Position numbers and translations under genes: made by a program. A stretch of 64,000 bases of DNA from the NCBI GenBank assembly GCA_905220665.1, contig CAJNAR010000191.1, forward strand, positions 247,134 through 311,133, read 5' to 3'. The stretch comes from Albugo candida. Its lineage: Eukaryota; Oomycota; Peronosporomycetes; Albuginales; Albuginaceae. Positions 40,801-50,300 of this stretch are shown here, in pieces (positions within the stretch are counted from its first letter, which is position 1; each line of letters opens with the position of its first letter). The notes beneath the pieces were generated by a model that did not search any database, was not told the DNA's origin, and was given only the letters and a program-made list of their open reading frames with translations.

Positions 40801-41480
40801 CGGTATAGCCACACACCCTTTTGGTATATCGACACACCCTAACTTAAATGAGAAGAGCGGAATCGTTAGACACGCTAAATATCCCTTTAAATTGGAGCCG
40901 GTATCGCCACACTCGCTAAATTCTAAATATATCTCAGTTCACGTATGTGTCGCTCCTAACATATGTGATGCTGGACGTTTAAGGGGACGTGGTCTTAGCG
41001 CCTAGAAAGTAACCTGCCGATACGTAATCAACAATCCGATTGTAGAGCCGTACTTGATTGCAACGCAATGTATCATTAGTACGAAAACAGAAAGTAGGAA
41101 TGAAGAAATGGATGTTGATGGTAACGAGATAATTGAGATGGAGCGTTCGTAGTTAGTAAAATATAGTTTATGAAACAACGCGGGATAGGTATTTAGAAAA
41201 TGGATACAAAAATCATAATAAGCGACGTAATCAAGCACACCAATTAGAGATGTTGATTTCTGACTTGTATCACAGCTAGATTTATTTTAATTTAGGAGGT
41301 GTGGCGCTACCGGTCCCCATTAAATTTAGGGGATTTAGGGGGTGGCGCTACCGTTTCCTCATTTAAATTCGATTTCGGGGGTTTAGCGAGTGTGGCGATA
41401 CCGGCTCCCATTTATTTGGATAGTTAGCGAGTGTAACGATACCGGTGTTCTCACTTAAGCTAAGGTGTGTGGCTATACCG
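40801..41480. mobile_element. Non-autonomous TIR element with subterminal repeats (680 bp)
   Basis: Begins cggtatagccacacaccctt and ends with the inverted counterpart ...gtgtggctataccg. The inverted repeats extend about 120-200 bp. Inside each arm the motif cggtatcgccacactcgct recurs with variation: left near 40900, right near 41280-41440 on the opposite strand, three to four times at about 60-bp spacing. No transposase is encoded; the 78-codon minus frame in the centre has no recognisable domain. Subterminal copies of the end motif are typical of MULE, hAT or CACTA-type elements, but the superfamily cannot be assigned. A clear target duplication was not seen. Confidence 0.75.
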
Positions 41481-41580
41481 AATCCCTGCATTAATCCGTT
41501 AATTCACATTTGAAGTGAAGCCTATCACTGATTGGCTGATTGATTATTTTAGGCCACTACAAAATGTACACACACCCCTG

Positions 41581-42759
41581 TGCTAAATGTACACCCAACC
41601 GATTAATAGCCAATCAAAAGCCTGGAAAAACTTTCTTGCGTCGCGATGCTGTTTGGACGCGCAGTTTTCTTCTGTTACATTCCTTTGTAACAGATTCGTC
41701 ACTTAGGTGCTGATGTTGCGCCTTCTCACACACTTTTTACAATGACCGTAAATTGTACAGGACACTTATCACTTTGGGGATACAACACCTCCTACTCTTT
41801 CTAATTACTGTAATTCGAGTGCATAATAACTCGAGCAATTCTCAATACAGGATAGGAGAAACACCTCGATAGATCGTCTTGTGTCTCTTCACATACTCGT
41901 GACGCTGTTCAAGCCAGTCAGCATTGATGAATGTTTTGATCTATCATGAAAGCCTTTTCCTCAAAGCATCGTACACTATGCTTGAACTCGCCTCCGATTA
42001 GCTGGCATCTTAACCAAGATCATGTTCTCATAGAGCCACAATCTGAAGTGAATGATCAGTATGTCTGGCTTGAGGAGTCTGAGACAAATGTTCTTTTAGC
42101 CTAGGCTGAAGGCTTTCTGATTATAACAATACTTTGACGTGGCACATTTCTCCTACTTGCTGAATTCGGTACATGCTCCTGTGCTATATAGGTTAATTTC
42201 ATTATTTTGAGTGTATACGAGTCATGCAGACAAATTCTCCCGGTCTTTTACTGGAAGAAACATCTTCTGGCAAAAGATTTAAGCTACGTTTGATGTGTCC
42301 GTTTTTGTATTTATAATGTTGCCGCTTAAATGAATGAATGATGTTCGCTACTGCACTAGACGACTTGGGTTGCTGTAACCTAGATTTTTTTAGATATGAA
42401 GCCACCGATGTATTCTCTGCTGTAATTAGTCGCATTTTTATTGATTTTATGTGTGCTCAAGACTCTCTCTATGGATGGTACACCACTGCTTTTGTAGCAG
42501 GATGCAATTAATCGCTTCTAAAATAAGACAAAAGATCATCTTTGCGACATCAAACGCTTCAGATTAAAGAGTATGACTTCGCCGAAGCGGCTAGTTTCTC
42601 TTTCTAAACGCTGCTTTTTTGTTTTTATTGGTTCATGGTCTCGCCCTTGTTACTTAGACAGAGGTGAAACAAATATTTACGCGTCCGAACAGTTTCGCGA
42701 CGCGAAACTGTTTTCCAGGCTTTTGATTGGCTATTAACCGGTGGGGTGTACATTTAGCA
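41581..42759. mobile_element. Non-autonomous TIR element (1.18 kb)
   Basis: Near-perfect inverted repeats of about 80 bp: left 41581-41661 starts tgctaaatgtacacccaacc and right 42680-42759 is its reverse complement (ends ggggtgtacatttagca). Both contain the reverse or forward form of agccaatcaaaagcctggaa and a cgcgtcgcga palindrome-like block. The interior has no convincing transposase. A 77-codon minus frame (42435-42202) is lysine- and serine-rich, with no family assigned. The flanks show a partial repeat of the end sequence just outside the left TIR (about 41563-41580), but no clean target duplication. The element ends only 52 bp before the ATG of the cysteine-rich ORF, so it supplies most of that gene's 5' flank. 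Confidence 0.78.
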
Positions 42760-42811
42760 GTGGTCTTTTTTATTTCTTCGGAATCAGCTACTACTGTTGT
42801 CCGCAAAAGAA

Positions 42812-44431
42812 ATGTTGAGATCCAGATTAAGGGCGCTGCTGATTACTGCGTTAATTTGCATGCATAAAATATCGCGTAGTATGAACGTACCAGAGCTTTC
42901 CGTGCTCTTACCTCTATCAACTTCTATTAGTCAAGATCATGCATCTTGTCACCAATGCCTCGTGATTTCTGCGGGGTTCGAAAAAATATGTTTGCTACAA
43001 GTGAAAAATAAATTTCGACTCTACAGGATTGAAAGTTTTTCAGGTATTTTCAGATCTTTTATAACTCATTGTCAGTCTCGAAAGTTGTGTAGCCTTCATG
43101 TCAATATACCTGCAAATTTCAATATCGAAGAGCCCAAAATAGCGATTTCTCCACGTAGCACAGATATGGAAAGTTACAAAAGCATGGAGGGAGCCATTTT
43201 TGCGCTGATTCACTTGGTGCCATCTTCAATGACGACTCGGAGAGCATTTCAGTTGAAGCCACACTTGCGAAACAAACATGGCTCATTTTTGGAGAAAAAA
43301 CTTAGCATCCCTTTCTCTTTTGCAGGCAGAATTATGAACAAAAAAAACAGCAATGTGCTAGAGCCAGTAGCAGAAGAACCGTTAAGCTCACTCAATCAGA
43401 ATAAGGAAGAAAGTGATCCGTCAGTTCGCTGCATGATCCTCATTGGACTTAAAAGCGATGCTGTGTGCCGAGAATGCTTAGCTATGCACAGTAAACGTTT
43501 TGCTCTTCGTAGCTATATATTGTTCTATGGCTCAACACTGGCTAAAGCCGAGTTGCTCGTATTTCGCAGCAATCACAACTCAGCCGACATAGAATCCAAT
43601 TGCCGGAAAAAGTTATGTCGACAGGTTTTTAGTTGGGATAGAAGTGACTGCCAAATTGTGAACTTCATATTTCCAATGCATCGCAACGTATTGAAAGTGC
43701 AGGAAAAGACGTATAATTGGTATGAAGAACAATATATTGAAAACACGATGAGTTTGGACAGGATCAAACAGGTACTTGATGTCATTGCCATCGAAAAGAT
43801 GCAAAGAGCTGGCCAGGGTACTGAAAATTCTCACAATTCAATCACGTTCCCGAGTGCACTTGGATTGCTGCGTTCGAAAAAGGCGCTTTGCCTAAATATC
43901 ACCGCATCACCAAATAGAAAATGGGACTGTATTAATTGTATCCTGAGAAATGTGGGAGAAGCTCGTTTAGCGATTGTTATGTCAATACGGAATACAATGA
44001 TTATTACGACTTGTATCAAAAGAAGATTGGAATGTGTCTTGTGCATCAATCTATCGCTGCTTGAACCAGACAAATGTGAACATTATCTTCAAGAATCTGT
44101 CATGAACATAGACACATACCCGAAGCCGACCGATAGTCATGTACTTGATCATTCCCTCAGGCATTGTATAGTGCTGTACTATACCCCATCACGTGAAGCC
44201 TCTTGTATACGATGCATGAAAATATCTTTATCGACAACGAGAGACCCTTATGTTCTTACAAAAACGTCGTCACTGGTTGATACTTCGAATCTGGATTGCA
44301 AAACTAGCANCATCGTCAATCCAGGAGCTTTCTGNATTGTAACANTAGGGATAAATGCATTCGATTACAAAAAGNTNCCAACCTTTTCTGCTCCGTTCAT
44401 GCAGCTATCATATCGGGGGGTTCTTCCCTAG
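42812..44431 (+). CDS. Cysteine-module protein, family not recognised (539 aa to first stop)
   Basis: Longest non-satellite frame with a stop in the window. I chose the ATG at 42812: the frame is open from 42758, but upstream codons lack an ATG. This start gives a basic-hydrophobic leader (MLRSRLRALLITALIC), a plausible signal peptide or anchor. The rest is a repeated module: a hydrophobic strand, 6-15 residues, C-x2-C plus a hydrophobic residue, then 30-45 residues later a basic stretch between cysteines. C-x2-C pairs are at 46/49, 219/222, 373/376, 408/411 and 465/468. The second cysteine clusters are at 86/93, 264/269/280 and 401/408. Intervening segments alternate as in beta-strands. The spacing could make disulphide-bonded extracellular domains or zinc sites; function is unknown. 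The frame closes just after five ambiguous bases (44310-44377) and module-like sequence continues in another frame, so the stop may be an assembly error. Possibly 5'-truncated by the adjacent TIR element. Confidence 0.6.
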   Translation: MLRSRLRALLITALICMHKISRSMNVPELSVLLPLSTSISQDHASCHQCLVISAGFEKICLLQVKNKFRLYRIESFSGIFRSFITHCQSRKLCSLHVNIPANFNIEEPKIAISPRSTDMESYKSMEGAIFALIHLVPSSMTTRRAFQLKPHLRNKHGSFLEKKLSIPFSFAGRIMNKKNSNVLEPVAEEPLSSLNQNKEESDPSVRCMILIGLKSDAVCRECLAMHSKRFALRSYILFYGSTLAKAELLVFRSNHNSADIESNCRKKLCRQVFSWDRSDCQIVNFIFPMHRNVLKVQEKTYNWYEEQYIENTMSLDRIKQVLDVIAIEKMQRAGQGTENSHNSITFPSALGLLRSKKALCLNITASPNRKWDCINCILRNVGEARLAIVMSIRNTMIITTCIKRRLECVLCINLSLLEPDKCEHYLQESVMNIDTYPKPTDSHVLDHSLRHCIVLYYTPSREASCIRCMKISLSTTRDPYVLTKTSSLVDTSNLDCKTSXIVNPGAFXIVTXGINAFDYKKXPTFSAPFMQLSYRGVLP

Positions 44432-44844
44432 CAATTATATCAACTAATCAAATCAAATTTACGCAAGAAGGAATTCCAATAGGTTTTTGGCCCCCTCAAA
44501 AACATCGTGTTGTCATGTCGCAATACAAATCAGGACACACGTCAGAAACATGGCCTGCCTTTCATAATACTATTTTTTTGGTCCAGTTTGAGTATGCTAC
44601 GTCTACATTTTCCGATTGTATAAATTCTCTGCTTGAACACACCGAAGTATTTTTCGCTTACAGCGCCGAAGCTACCTTATCTGGATATGTTTGGATGCGT
44701 CCAGCACCGTCAAATATTCTTCGGATATGTGTCAAGAAAAGTTGCACAAACCTCGGCTACTACGATGACCGAAAACAATTTGAGCGCCCTGCTGGCATAC
44801 AACACCTAACGAGAGCAGATTTCCGGATACTACCAGGTACATAG
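44308..44844 (+). pseudogene. Continuation of the cysteine-module protein in another frame
   Basis: This frame is open from just after a TAG at 44305 to the stop at 44842-44844, and has an ATG at 44515. It overlaps the end of the preceding ORF across the five ambiguous bases. It carries one more module: a hydrophobic strand, then SDCINS (first Cys of the C-x2-C pair kept, second changed to Ser), then about 33 residues on C-V-K-K-S-C, matching the C-R-K-K-L-C cluster of an earlier module. The shared architecture argues for one gene with a one-base consensus indel between 44308 and 44431, or a genuine frameshift. A splice donor-like 'caggtacata' lies at the stop, so an intron is another possibility. 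Confidence 0.5.
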
Positions 44845-44979
44845 AGGTAAAAACCCCATTCGGCCACAAGAAAAATGCAGAGATCCATTTTACAGACAAA
44901 TAAGTCAACTTTTTTCATGCGAGTTATTTGATCAGAGTTATTTCGTCCATCATACTTATTGACTGGAGAATGATGTTAG

Positions 44980-45213
44980 ATTGGATCGACTCGACTGTAC
45001 ATGTGATAACTTTGACGGTCCAGGTTGGCAGTTCTGAGATATCGAATACGTGCTTTAGCGGCTGTATTTTTTAAATCAAAAGAAACCTTGAAAATTCACT
45101 TCTTTTTAAATCCTTCTGATAAAATGATTAAGCTATCGGGCAACAGACACATCTTTGAGATCAAAATGTTTCGACCTGGCGAAATCCCCAAAGCAATCCC
45201 TACAGTCGAGTGA
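44980..45213 (+). pseudogene. Possible last cysteine module, frame-broken
   Basis: A short stretch reads VHVITLTVQVGSSEISN followed by CFSGCIF (Cys at about 45051). After a frame change at about 45063 come about 50 residues to a stop at 45211-45213. The hydrophobic strand and cysteine pair (here C-x3-C) resemble the modules upstream, and the distance from the previous pair (about 145 codons) fits the spacing between modules. It is weak by itself and depends on the upstream gene being read across frames. Confidence 0.3.
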
Positions 45214-46559
45214 CGGAACGATACCTGTACATAGTGTAATAGAATTTACCAAGGTGGCAGATGCAGGATTCGATCGGCATAATTACATCTACTAGAAAAT
45301 TTGTAAGGCATGAAGAAAGCAACCTCAAAGTGCTAGCAGAACAAGCGCGGAAAATGGTGGTCTGCCTACACGATGGCAAATAAGAATACGAAGAATCTAA
45401 TGGAAAGAGACAAAGAGAAGGGAAACCTTATGCGTCAAAATGAAATAAAGTCGTCAAATTGCATCAATAATTATGAAACGGATGAGAACAAAATGAAGAA
45501 ACGAATGGCGGCTTCAATCTTTGATGAAACTGGTTGGATGTGGTCAAACCGATGTCAACGCAATAAATAGTGAGAAAAGCGAGTGGAAGGCTTTTGAATC
45601 TCTAAAAAAAATCTAAAAGGTTGTTCGACTGGAAATTCTGGGCCAAATGTATAATCGAGCGGAAGATGTTTTAGAGCCCCGCTTATGCGGGAAACAAAAT
45701 AGATTATAGTGAACATGCTGATGGTGGGCACTACCACAAATTCGAGCATCTTCTACGGCATGATGGAGCATCAATGCTTTTTCCAAAATTTTTTTATGTG
45801 GATATGCTCGGCATGCCATACTCATTATAGACATATTCATATCAGCTCAAAATTCCTACAATGCCTTCGCTTTAGTTATAAGCCTCGTCTTGTATCTTCT
45901 GAAAAGGCTTCAGCCCTGTAGGTAATTCTTTGGTTGAGGAAAAGAGTTTGGATCTTCCATGTGGGCTTATTGAAATTATGTTATGACCGAACCTGACCCA
46001 AATCTATAAGAAAGGATTCTTCTCTCGATTTCGATCACTCGCCGCTTTAAATTTAATGACTGGTTGAAAATGACTCGTGCAACAGTGACAACAGAGAAAT
46101 TGTTTCCATTGTATTACGCATAAGTTAATACTCTACGTGGGATCAAATTGTATCGAGTTGATATGCTCACTTCTGCCGTGTGCCGGGACAGCGGTCAAGA
46201 CGACCAGCCTTGATTAGGAGCCAAATGTTCGAATCTTTTCTGTAGTACTTTCACACGACAATCCCTGCGTCTGAACAAGTCTCTATCTTGCAGAGGATTC
46301 CTGCTTGTGACAAGATGGCGCTTTATGCAAGTCATGAGATCGAGCACTTTTCCAGCTGAAAGAAATGGCACACATAATCTTTCAACAGAATCTATATACT
46401 CTGCACGGCATGTAACAGTACAGGCTACATCATTCCCTAGAAGGGCTCATTTCTAATTGGGAATTATAGATAGGGATTCGTAATTTAGCCCTACCTTTTC
46501 TGTTTGGTCTTAATAAATGAAACGGGATAAATACAGAAAAATCACACTCTTATCTTAAA
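45214..46559. other. Intergenic or decayed sequence, unassigned
   Basis: Contains a lysine/asparagine-rich 65-codon frame (45373-45570) with no domain. A minus-strand stretch (about 45920-45600) reads as protein-like across frames (SEGIVGILS, KILEKALMLHHAVEDAR), but I cannot assign it. It may be the 5' part of an older transposon. From 46000 on nothing is recognisable. Confidence 0.35.
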
Positions 46560-48140
46560 TCAGCAGCTAGTTCGCCTACTGATCATCTCACATTCTGCAA
46601 AAGAGATTCGCAACAAGTGTAGAGCTTGTAGTGTCTGGATTACTGATGTTACCTAGATAAGTAACATAAATGGAACCCCGCTCTTCCATGTTATTGGCAT
46701 CATAGCAACACGTAGAAGCTCCACCTTCGCATACTGCATTCTAAGAAACGAGACTTCGGCAGCCTACTTATGAGCAAGGTGCCATGATATAAAAAATTTC
46801 CAAGTATATGGCCTACAACATGCAGCACTCATTTTTGTCACAGATCGGGAGCTTGCACAGATGAGAGCGATTTTAGAGACGTATTATAATACATCTTACT
46901 TTCTTTGCTTCTGGTATATCAGAAAGAACATCCTGTTAAAGAAAGCGTTCCAAACTCAAGAACCCAGATAAGGATTTAACCAGGCCTTAAATCAACTTGT
47001 TGCCACCACAGGCATTTCAGCTTTTGAGAATCACCTCTGAGTAAAACATGCCACTTTCCCTGCAGCTTTTATGAGCTACCTTGAAACAATTTGGCTGGTT
47101 TACAAGGAGCGGTTTGTTGCTGCTTTCCTGCATCATAGACGTCATTAGGAGCATGTAACAACATTCCTGGTGGAGAGCGCCAATGTAGCCATATTTACCT
47201 GATAGTTCATTCATTTTAGGTGATCTACTCTTAGTGGATTCAGCAATTCTCCTAGCGTGCGAAGGCCAGCTGCTGCCACTGTGCTGCAAATTGCAAATAA
47301 GCGGGTTATAGTCAAAATGCAGCTTGTTTTATTATTTATAGAGGTGAGGGGAAAGAATATAGTAGCAGGTCTACGCGCAGCTCATCTGCAGTACCAGGAG
47401 CGGCCTAGTGATGACCGAGATTGTCAAGGTTTGTAGACTGTTGCTAAGTGCAAGTGATTGCGACCACCTACTATTAGCTACAACGGACTGGAGCTTCAAT
47501 ACTTGTATGCATGTTGATATCCAAAATTGGCTATCCTTGCGTTCACGCGTTTTTTCATCAAGTGATACCACTATCTGCTCTAATTTTGTTCAGCGTAAGT
47601 TGCTGGCACAGCCAGAACCAATTCACGTTAAGGCTGGATTATGCCAATTGGAACTGAGAAGGTATTTAAGGTATTTCTGATGAGTATAAGAATGCTTTCA
47701 ATCACCGTAAGCATGGCTACTATACTATATCTTGGCAGTCCCAGAGACAAAAATTCGCGGTTCTGTGCAAGTGCGAGGCCATCGAGTTCAACCCAGTGAC
47801 TTCCAGCAAAGTTTGAGCATTTCACTGTTGTTTTGGATGCTCCTGTTCATCACCGAAGATGTCGGATGTTCCAAAAGACAGGCTTCAATGCCAAAACCCG
47901 CCTACAAAAAAGCAGCAGTATCAACAGCTCCAACAACACCTGCAGCAGCAGATTTGAATATAGACTTAGATTATTGTAGTAGAGTACAACGTTTGGAGAA
48001 AGCGAAGTTTTTTTTTGTTATTTTTTTGTAATACTCCGTTACACTTATTCAGACCAATCACAGGCTACTATTTTCAATTCATCTATTACTCTATGGAGGG
48101 TGGGGGCTGAAACTTCTTTATAAAATATAGGGAACCATCA
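46560..48140 (+). pseudogene. MULE transposase relic (copy 1), 5'-truncated
   Basis: Read on the plus strand through several frames. The stretch before the catalytic Asp is PLFHVIGIIATRRSSTFAY. The core motif FVTDRELAQMRAIL at about 46837 has the second catalytic Asp, and FWYIRKNI is the degenerate form of the usual WH..KN. YKERFVAAFLHHRRH and TTFLVESANVA follow at 47100-47200, then a SWIM-like GYPC.HAF block near 47530. The zinc knuckle at 47860-47901 has lost three of its ligands (C..F....F....R). The tail has alternating TTPAAADLNIDLD. A terminal repeat arm is visible at about 48033-48105 ('cagaccaatcacaggc' through 'ggagggtgggggctga'). The N-terminal DNA-binding domain and the 5' arm are missing. 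It is the same family as the element at 58.75-61.26 kb, in opposite orientation. Confidence 0.85.
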
Positions 48141-48770
48141 AAAATCCCATCAGTGCTTTCGGTAAAATCCCCTCAATTGGGTATGATAAGCTCATCTTAT
48201 GCTTGCATGGTGCTAACGTACGCCTAGTTAAGGGACAATATGATAGCTCTGTCTGCTACTTTTCGGAGTGAACTATTTTGCGCTCAATTTTGCAATCGCT
48301 CAGTTCAGTTAGCGTTCGCGTTTGTGCGTGTAGCTCATTGTTGTTAGACTATTTTGCAGATCACGGTTTGTTGATAACACAAAAATATTCTTTCTGTAAA
48401 CTGCGACCTAGTATTTCACTGTGTACGGGTCATTCATGACCCAAGAACCTTATCTTCTATGAACTTGGTACTTCAAGATGGTTTCCGGGTGATAATGATA
48501 GCCTCTTTCGCAGTCGATAATGTTGAATTCTCAGTCTCGGAAAGTAGCCAATCCTGTCGAGACGTCTCGAACAGCAACCAAAAATATCAAACTGAGGGGA
48601 TTTTAACGGTTTCCAAAATCTATTGTGAATGAAAACAGTATACCAGAACGTTGAAAACTAACATAAATACCAATGATGTGTTCTATCAGTACCGGTGGAA
48701 AGGTTGCGCCTTTCTACACCAGCGATAAAATGCGACAAACAGCAAGAACGAAATCAGAGCTACTTCGAGG
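48141..48770. other. Spacer between two MULE relics
   Basis: No ORF. Contains 'gtgtagctcattgttgtt'-type AT-rich sequence and short inverted elements only. It may include the 5' terminal region of the next MULE, but no arm matching the family was found. Confidence 0.35.
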
Positions 48771-50300
48771 AAAGAAGTTCTTCTGATAAAATTTAAGCGA
48801 TGATTGATTTCAAAACTGATTGCAACCGTATATTTCGTGTGGTGGCAAGTGATAAACGGGGTTATAAAGCAGTGCGCACACGACATGGCTGTTTCTTCGT
48901 TATGCACTTTGTTTTTTTTTGCAAAGATCAAGCCCTTCAACCGAATTTTCTTTGCTCTCCTTCCAGACATTCGAATCGTAAAAGGTGTTTCGTAGATATG
49001 CAGCCAAGAAATAAATGGCTGTAAATCCTGCAATCAGAGATATGATCATGAACTCCGGCGTGAATTGACTACCGTCATGATCCAAAGAAGTTGAAAAACG
49101 GACGTATATCCGCCACCCATATAAAGTGTCCACGCAGTTAAAATGTTGCAGCAAGACATCTTCATTCCATCCTACATGGCGGAACGAATGACGGAGCCAA
49201 TCTTGATATATCAGGTAACGAACATATGCTGCTAAGTATAATTTTTCGAGAAGGCTTGAACGCATATAAGCCGTACAGCGAGCGTGGAGAGTCAGTATAT
49301 GACATATTTGTGAAGACGTCAGTCGGTTCGATCTCGCATCGGTGGAGAATACAAATAACTGGAGCTGGTTCTTAAAGTTCCTATTCTTCCACCCAGCCAA
49401 TTCCAGCATTAGTAATGTCGGATAGAGACAAGGAACTCATGTAGGCAATCCAGAGAACGGCGCCAGACACCGCACACTTTTTTGCTGTGTCGGTATTAGA
49501 TGGAGAATTTCAATAAGAAATACAAGTCGTATATTTCGGCGTGGATATCTGGTCGCTCACGGGCAATAACGCTAGTTTTTACAGAAGTTCGAAGTTTGAC
49601 TCCAGAAGGCTGGCCGTGAGATTTGATTTATATCTTACTACTATCGTCAGAGAAAACACTTTGACATCAAGCGACGCGGAAGCGGTAAACTGAGTGTTGA
49701 ATGGAATCCGGAGTCTTTTATCATCGTCTGCCTCATGATAATGGAACGTTACATATCCTGCAAGAGCGCTGAAAAAAATTCAAAAGTGATAGGGTGGGTA
49801 CTACGAATTCCATATGCATCACTCAGTGTGGATAGAATAATAGCTGCTACGAAGTGGGGCAAAATTGATGAATGCTCGATATGTTGATACATCTTCACAA
49901 TCCGCTCAAAGGTCGTGTTATTCCGGGGAAGGTTGCAATACAATTACGTGATAAAGTTCTACGATGGTTATGTGGTTATCTGCCTGGAAGATGCTATCTC
50001 GCCTTAGATTCAAGAAATTATAGCACTAAAGCTTTGGAAAAAAGTGAGATTTGCAGCCGTTTTTTTTTCTTAAATGAGATCTGAAGAGAAGATAATGCAA
50101 CTTATGCTAAAAGATGTACGTACAAGTTTTGTGCGAAACGCTTCATCTGTTCAAAAAAAAACAGGAACCCGAAGAAGAGGTCGATTCCATCGCCGCAAGT
50201 AACTGAGAAAATGGAAAAGTGCCAAACGAGAAGATGTGGAATGTGCAACCATTTTGACCACAACCGTAGGACCTGTCCTTCTCCCATTGCTTGACAATGA
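48771..50300 (+). pseudogene. MULE transposase relic, MuDR-type (paralogue of the copy at 56.1-57.8 kb)
   Basis: Several plus-strand frames reconstruct a MuDR-type transposase. An N-terminal FRVV.SDK.RG.KAV... DNA-binding region lies at about 48810-48920. The catalytic stretch NNWSWFLKF, then MSDRDKELM.AIQRTAPDTAHFFA, is at about 49355-49480. A LPYASLSVD-like block is near 49810, and a C-terminal KKR.IPSPQVTEKMEKC leads into an intact C-x2-C-x4-H-x4-C knuckle (CGMCNHFDHNRRTC, 50235-50276). Numerous stops and frame changes make it inactive. The 169-codon open frame on the minus strand (49409-48900) is antisense to this and has no domain of its own. The DNA aligns along its length with the copy at 56.1-57.8 kb. 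Confidence 0.85.

Noticed and set aside
42797..42811. TTG at 42797 as start of the cysteine-module protein
   Set aside because: Nuclear genes start at ATG; the first ATG in frame is 42812 and is directly followed by a signal-peptide-like leader.
43573..44073. Minus-strand ORFs of 72-80 codons inside the cysteine-module gene
   Set aside because: Complement of the long plus frame; no independent evidence.
45373..45570. 65-codon Lys/Asn-rich ORF
   Set aside because: Low-complexity composition expected of AT-rich DNA; no domain, no conserved neighbour.
47017..47289. 90-codon open frame on the minus strand
   Set aside because: Antisense to the post-core part of MULE copy 1. Its similarity to the plus frame at 59836-60069 only reflects that the two MULE copies are inverted relative to each other.
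48900..49409. 169-codon open frame on the minus strand
   Set aside because: Antisense to a clearly recognisable MULE transposase on the plus strand; no motif of its own.
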